Source of the DNA: Paramecium pentaurelia
Taxonomy: Eukaryota > Ciliophora > Oligohymenophorea > Peniculida > Parameciidae
Direction: 5' to 3'
NCBI GenBank assembly: GCA_905183005.1
Contig: CAJJDO010000077.1
Location: 22,920 to 86,919, forward strand
DNA: 64,000 bases
Made by a program: the position numbers and the translations under genes. The stretch's first letter is position 1, and each line of letters begins with the position of its first letter. Positions 61,101 through 64,000 of the stretch are shown here, piece by piece. Below the pieces are notes generated by a model. The model was given only the letters and a program-made list of their open reading frames with translations, was not told where the DNA came from and did no database searches.

Positions 61101-64000
61101 TAATGGAAAATAAAATTAAGGAACAATTGTAAAAATATCAAATGTTGAAATAAAAAATGGTGGATAAACTAATATAGTTGGAAGATATCCAATACACTTT
61201 TACAATAATGAAGAAATGGATTAATCACTAATCGAAGATAATTCTATTTATAACAGTAATTTAAGATGCATTGTTTTAAATAATGTTAAATATTTAAGAG
61301 TAATTAATAATGTATGTTATAATATCATAGGAAATGCTATTCATTTGGTTAGTGTTACAGATATTAATAATAGAATTGAATCTAATTTAGTTATTAAAGT
61401 AAAATCAAACTAATTTATTGATAATTCTTGTTCTTTCTTTAATTTCCAATCCAAAAATAATTAATTATTAGATATTGATAGATAATCATCTGCATTTTAT
61501 ATTTCAAATCCATTTAATACTATTATTAACAATAGAGCAATAGCTAGTGATTATATTGGATTCAATATATTTATTAATAGAATAAATAATCATAATCATT
61601 AAATAGTTGAATCTCTAGGATGGGATGTACTTAATATCTAAAATAATTTTATTCATTCTATTGTAGGTCATGGAATTCAACTCACCATTTTATTATAAAC
61701 ACAATTGCAATAATCAGCCAATTAAAATAATGAAGCATTTATTCTTAAATTATTTTCTATATGGTAAAATACATATAATGATTTCAATCTTGTTGTAAAA
61801 ACATAAACTGAAATAATTGAATAGTAATTCAATTTCCCTAATGCAGAAACTGTAGATTTAAGTATAATTAGTTCTTCTAATTTTGCAACTTTATTAAATC
61901 CTTTGATATTTAAGTTTAAATACTCATTAAATAATGAAAATTTTCTTGTCTACACATTTAGAGATAAAGAATTTAAATCATTACTAGAAATCCCAGATGA
62001 ATAAAATTGTTAAATGGGTGATTGGTATAATGATTAAGTTTCTAAATCTTTATATTTTTGCATTTTTGGTTAATAAAATTTGAATAAATAACCTATTAAA
62101 GTATAGGGATAGATATGTATAGAGCTAGAATAATGTAATTTTGAAAGTGATAATTCAGAATGTCCTAAAATATTAGTAAATGAAACAAATGATGATTAAT
62201 CTTAAGATACTAGTGAAGGTTAGGATAATAGTGATATTGAAGACAATGATAATACTAATACTAATGATGGTAGTGATAATAATAATACTGATAATAATAC
62301 TGATGATAATACTAATACTGATAATAATACTGATGATAATAATAATACTGATAATAATACTGATGATAATACTGATACTGATAATAATACTGATGATAAT
62401 ACTAATAATAATTAAGGATATATTTATAATTGGTCCTCTCCTTTAGCATGGAATCCATATCAAATTCCGAAACGTGGTGAAAAAGTTACTATTAAAAAAG
62501 GATATTAGATAATTTTAGATATAGATCCACCAGAATTAGATGAATTGATAATTGATGGATAATTGATATTTGATGAGAAAAGATAAGAGTCTTTTTTATA
62601 AAGCAGTTCGATTATTATTAATTCAGGTTAAATTATTGCAGGAAATAAAGAATAACCATATAAAAGCAAGATTACTATTATAACAAATAATATTTAAGTT
62701 TTTAATAGATTTGATTTATATTCCATTATTCCTTAGACATTTAATACTAGATTAGTCATAAGTTCTTAAGCTGGTTCTAATAAGATTGAAGTATAAGAAT
62801 GTTTAGATTGGTAAATTGGAGATAAAATAGTACTAGGACCCTCAGGAACTAAATGGGATAATAATGAAGAAAAAACTATTTTGAATAAATCAGGTTGTAT
62901 TTTAACTTTAGATTCTCCTTTGAAATATGATTATTATGGAGATAAATCAATTACAATAATAAAAAACAATATAGGATAACTTGATATGAGAACTTTGGTG
63001 GTTCATTTAAGTAGAAAAATTAAAATAGAGAATCTTGATTAAGGAGGAACTATTTAAATAGTTCATGGTTTAATAGAAAATGATATTTATATTGGTTAAT
63101 TAAGATTTGAAGGAGTAGAAATAGTTAATTTTGGTTAATTAGATAAAGCAGGGTTAATAATAGAGAATATATTTACTTAAGCATAATAAACAAGTAGTAT
63201 TATTGGTTGTAGTTTTCATTAAAGTAAAGGAAAATTTTTGAGAATTTCTAATAGTAATATGATTTCTGTTTTAAATAATATATTTTATTCAGGAATAAAA
63301 GTATTGGTTGAAATAGTGGATTAGAAATATTTATAATTTAAAAATAATATATTGATTCATGTGAAAAGAGCAATTACAAGTGATTGGGCAGTATTGGCAA
63401 ATTTTATGTTTTCCTAGAATAATATAAATATTTCAAGATAAAATGTAGATATTTCAGGGAATATTGGTTAAGGTTCAGAAGATGCAGGATTCTATATAGT
63501 TTCTATTTCATGCAATGAAATAAATCAAGCTAATATTTATAATAATATTTGTTCTTCAGCATAGAATGCTTGTTTTGCTGTTGTCCAAAGTAGTAGTGTT
63601 TGTGATGCTATTTCTTATCTTTATGCTTATCATAGCAAAATTGGGATAATGTTTTCAGTAAATTCAAAATAATTAGAAATGAAGAATTTTATAACAGCTG
63701 AGAATAAAATAAATATAATCTTGAAAGGAACATCAAAAATTGAATGGAATAATATAATGAAAATTAATGATGGATATATTACAGCTGTTGCTCGTCCTAA
63801 TTGTATTCAATGTTATGATAATATTGATAATAACTATTGTTCTTCTACTTTGGGAATGTAATTAGCAACTATTTCATCTTAATCATCAATTCCTAATACA
63901 TATAATTTATTATCAGATTAATTTGATTAGATAAGTTCTAAACAAGTAATTGATTTAAGAGTTTTAATTACTAATTTAGAATTCAATTAATTTAAAGTAA
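52112..64000 (+). CDS. Giant fibrocystin-L-like surface protein (IPT, PA14, two G8, beta-helix), 3' partial
   Basis: ATG at 52112 begins a signal peptide (MVSQSFLQFLLAYICVEQLR). Introns at 52173-52197, 52329-52350 and 53059-53081 (copy at 54150-54172) are 25, 22 and 23 nt; afterwards the frame is open to the window end. Read without the scaffold duplications it encodes about 3000 residues and is incomplete. Domains in order: IPT/TIG-like (SFILNINGYGFKSGL; DSVFISGSGLFYTKYDFRG); PA14 (GEYQFLLAADDYATFYIQ); more IPT units (AEITILGIGFPKD; TEITIKGNGFIKDQTTVTI); a first G8 domain from 60452 (WSDVSTWEF ... LIIGSQDQPY); parallel beta-helix repeats; an Asp/Asn/Thr-rich linker; a second G8 domain from 62432 (WSSPLAWNPYQIPKRGEKVT); and further beta-helix. 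This order matches fibrocystin/PKHD1L1-type extracellular proteins. A cell-surface or ciliary-membrane location is likely; a transmembrane segment would lie beyond 64000. Confidence 0.88.
52350..54248 (+). repeat. Unmerged contig overlap, 808 bp twice around a gap
   Basis: 52350-53157 and 53441-54248 are the same stretch of the giant gene, separated by 283 Ns. They differ at a handful of bases, including a cluster near 52786-52815 / 53877-53906 that changes LAEDLISQTYQ into LPEDLISSNSQ. One copy should be removed when reading the gene; the differences look allelic or paralogous rather than random. Confidence 0.85.
53158..53440. other. Assembly gap (283 N)
   Basis: A run of 283 Ns inside the giant gene, flanked by two copies of the same sequence. 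The gap is probably not real: the flanks overlap, so its true size is likely negative. Confidence 0.95.
54275..57708 (+). repeat. Unmerged contig overlap, 1716 bp twice (N at 55992)
   Basis: 54275-55990 reappears as 55993-57708 across a single N at 55992, with only a few substitutions (for example near 54340, 54690 and 55150 and their counterparts). It includes the PA14 domain, which would otherwise seem duplicated. Joining 55990 to 57709 keeps the reading frame of the giant gene, supporting an overlap artefact rather than a tandem duplication. Confidence 0.9.
62200..62412 (+). repeat. Low-complexity Asp/Asn/Thr linker repeat
   Basis: Degenerate tandem repeat (units like gataataatactgatgat) encoding runs such as NTDNNTDDNTNTDNNTDD, inside the giant gene between its two G8/beta-helix halves. 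It is likely a flexible, acidic, possibly N-glycosylated spacer (many N-x-T sequons). Such repeats vary in length between alleles. Confidence 0.88.

Noticed and set aside
62180..62446. Ile/Met-rich 88-aa ORF on the plus strand
   Set aside because: It is an out-of-frame shadow of the Asp/Asn/Thr repeat in the giant gene.
1..64000. Many short standard-code ORFs as genes, or a prokaryotic origin
   Set aside because: Standard-code ORFs are short because TAA and TAG encode Gln here. Spliceosomal mini-introns, signal peptides and eukaryotic families exclude a bacterial source.
1..64000. tRNA, rRNA or snRNA genes
   Set aside because: I found no cloverleaf with conserved A and B boxes and no rRNA-like GC-rich block by eye. 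A covariance-model scan would be needed to exclude small RNAs fully.

Overview
The window reads as macronuclear-type DNA of a ciliate, most likely Paramecium or a close relative. Four things support this. (1) Base composition is strongly AT-rich. (2) Genes are long only if TAA and TAG are read as Gln and TGA is the only stop. (3) I could place about 40 introns of 20-31 nt with GT..AG ends, and removing them makes the coding length an exact multiple of three in almost every gene. (4) A trichocyst matrix protein gene is present. Gene spacing is very tight (25-70 bp in places). No taxon name is given in the input, so the genus is an inference.

Layout. 1-3487: no confident gene. 3488-7772 (-): a large secreted cysteine-rich protein gene whose frame is interrupted. 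7773-9745: apparently non-coding. 9746-13302 (+): pentapeptide plus about 21 WD40 repeats. 13303-19822: intergenic DNA, a small gene and an inverted decayed fragment of the WD40 family, all inflated by two unmerged contig overlaps marked by single Ns at 14580 and 17036. 19823-22791 (-): protein with two thioredoxin folds and a zinc finger. 24429-26406 (-): Ser/Thr kinase. 26756-27897 (+): trichocyst matrix protein. 27946-29237 (-): three-repeat MYB. 29666-31686 (-): coiled-coil alpha-kinase. 32116-33666 (-): DNAAF5/HEATR2-like. 34244-35037 (+): YIPF6-like. 35106-36059 (-): unknown helical protein. 36798-38840 (-): BOP1/Erb1. 38884-40981 (-) and 41192-42670 (+): two head-to-head kinases. 43059-45369 (-) and 45843-48020 (+): two coiled-coil proteins. 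48155-49180 (+): SHAQKY-type MYB. 49206-50119 (+): unknown basic protein. 50523-51452 (-): papain-family protein with its catalytic Cys replaced by Gly. 52112 to the window end (+): a giant IPT/PA14/G8/beta-helix protein resembling fibrocystin-L (PKHD1L1), again with two unmerged contig overlaps and a 283-N gap.

The genes do not form one pathway. It is an ordinary dense eukaryotic stretch mixing ciliary functions (dynein-arm assembly factor, coiled-coil proteins), secretory-organelle functions (trichocyst protein, YIPF6, papain-like protein, giant surface protein), ribosome biogenesis (BOP1) and signalling (four kinases, two MYBs). The points most worth a second look are the papain pseudo-enzyme, the double-thioredoxin/zinc-finger protein, the fibrocystin-L-like giant, the highly homogenised WD40 array with a decayed inverted relative 3 kb away, the frame breaks in the BOP1 and Cys-rich genes, and the scaffold overlaps that would create false domain duplications if taken literally.
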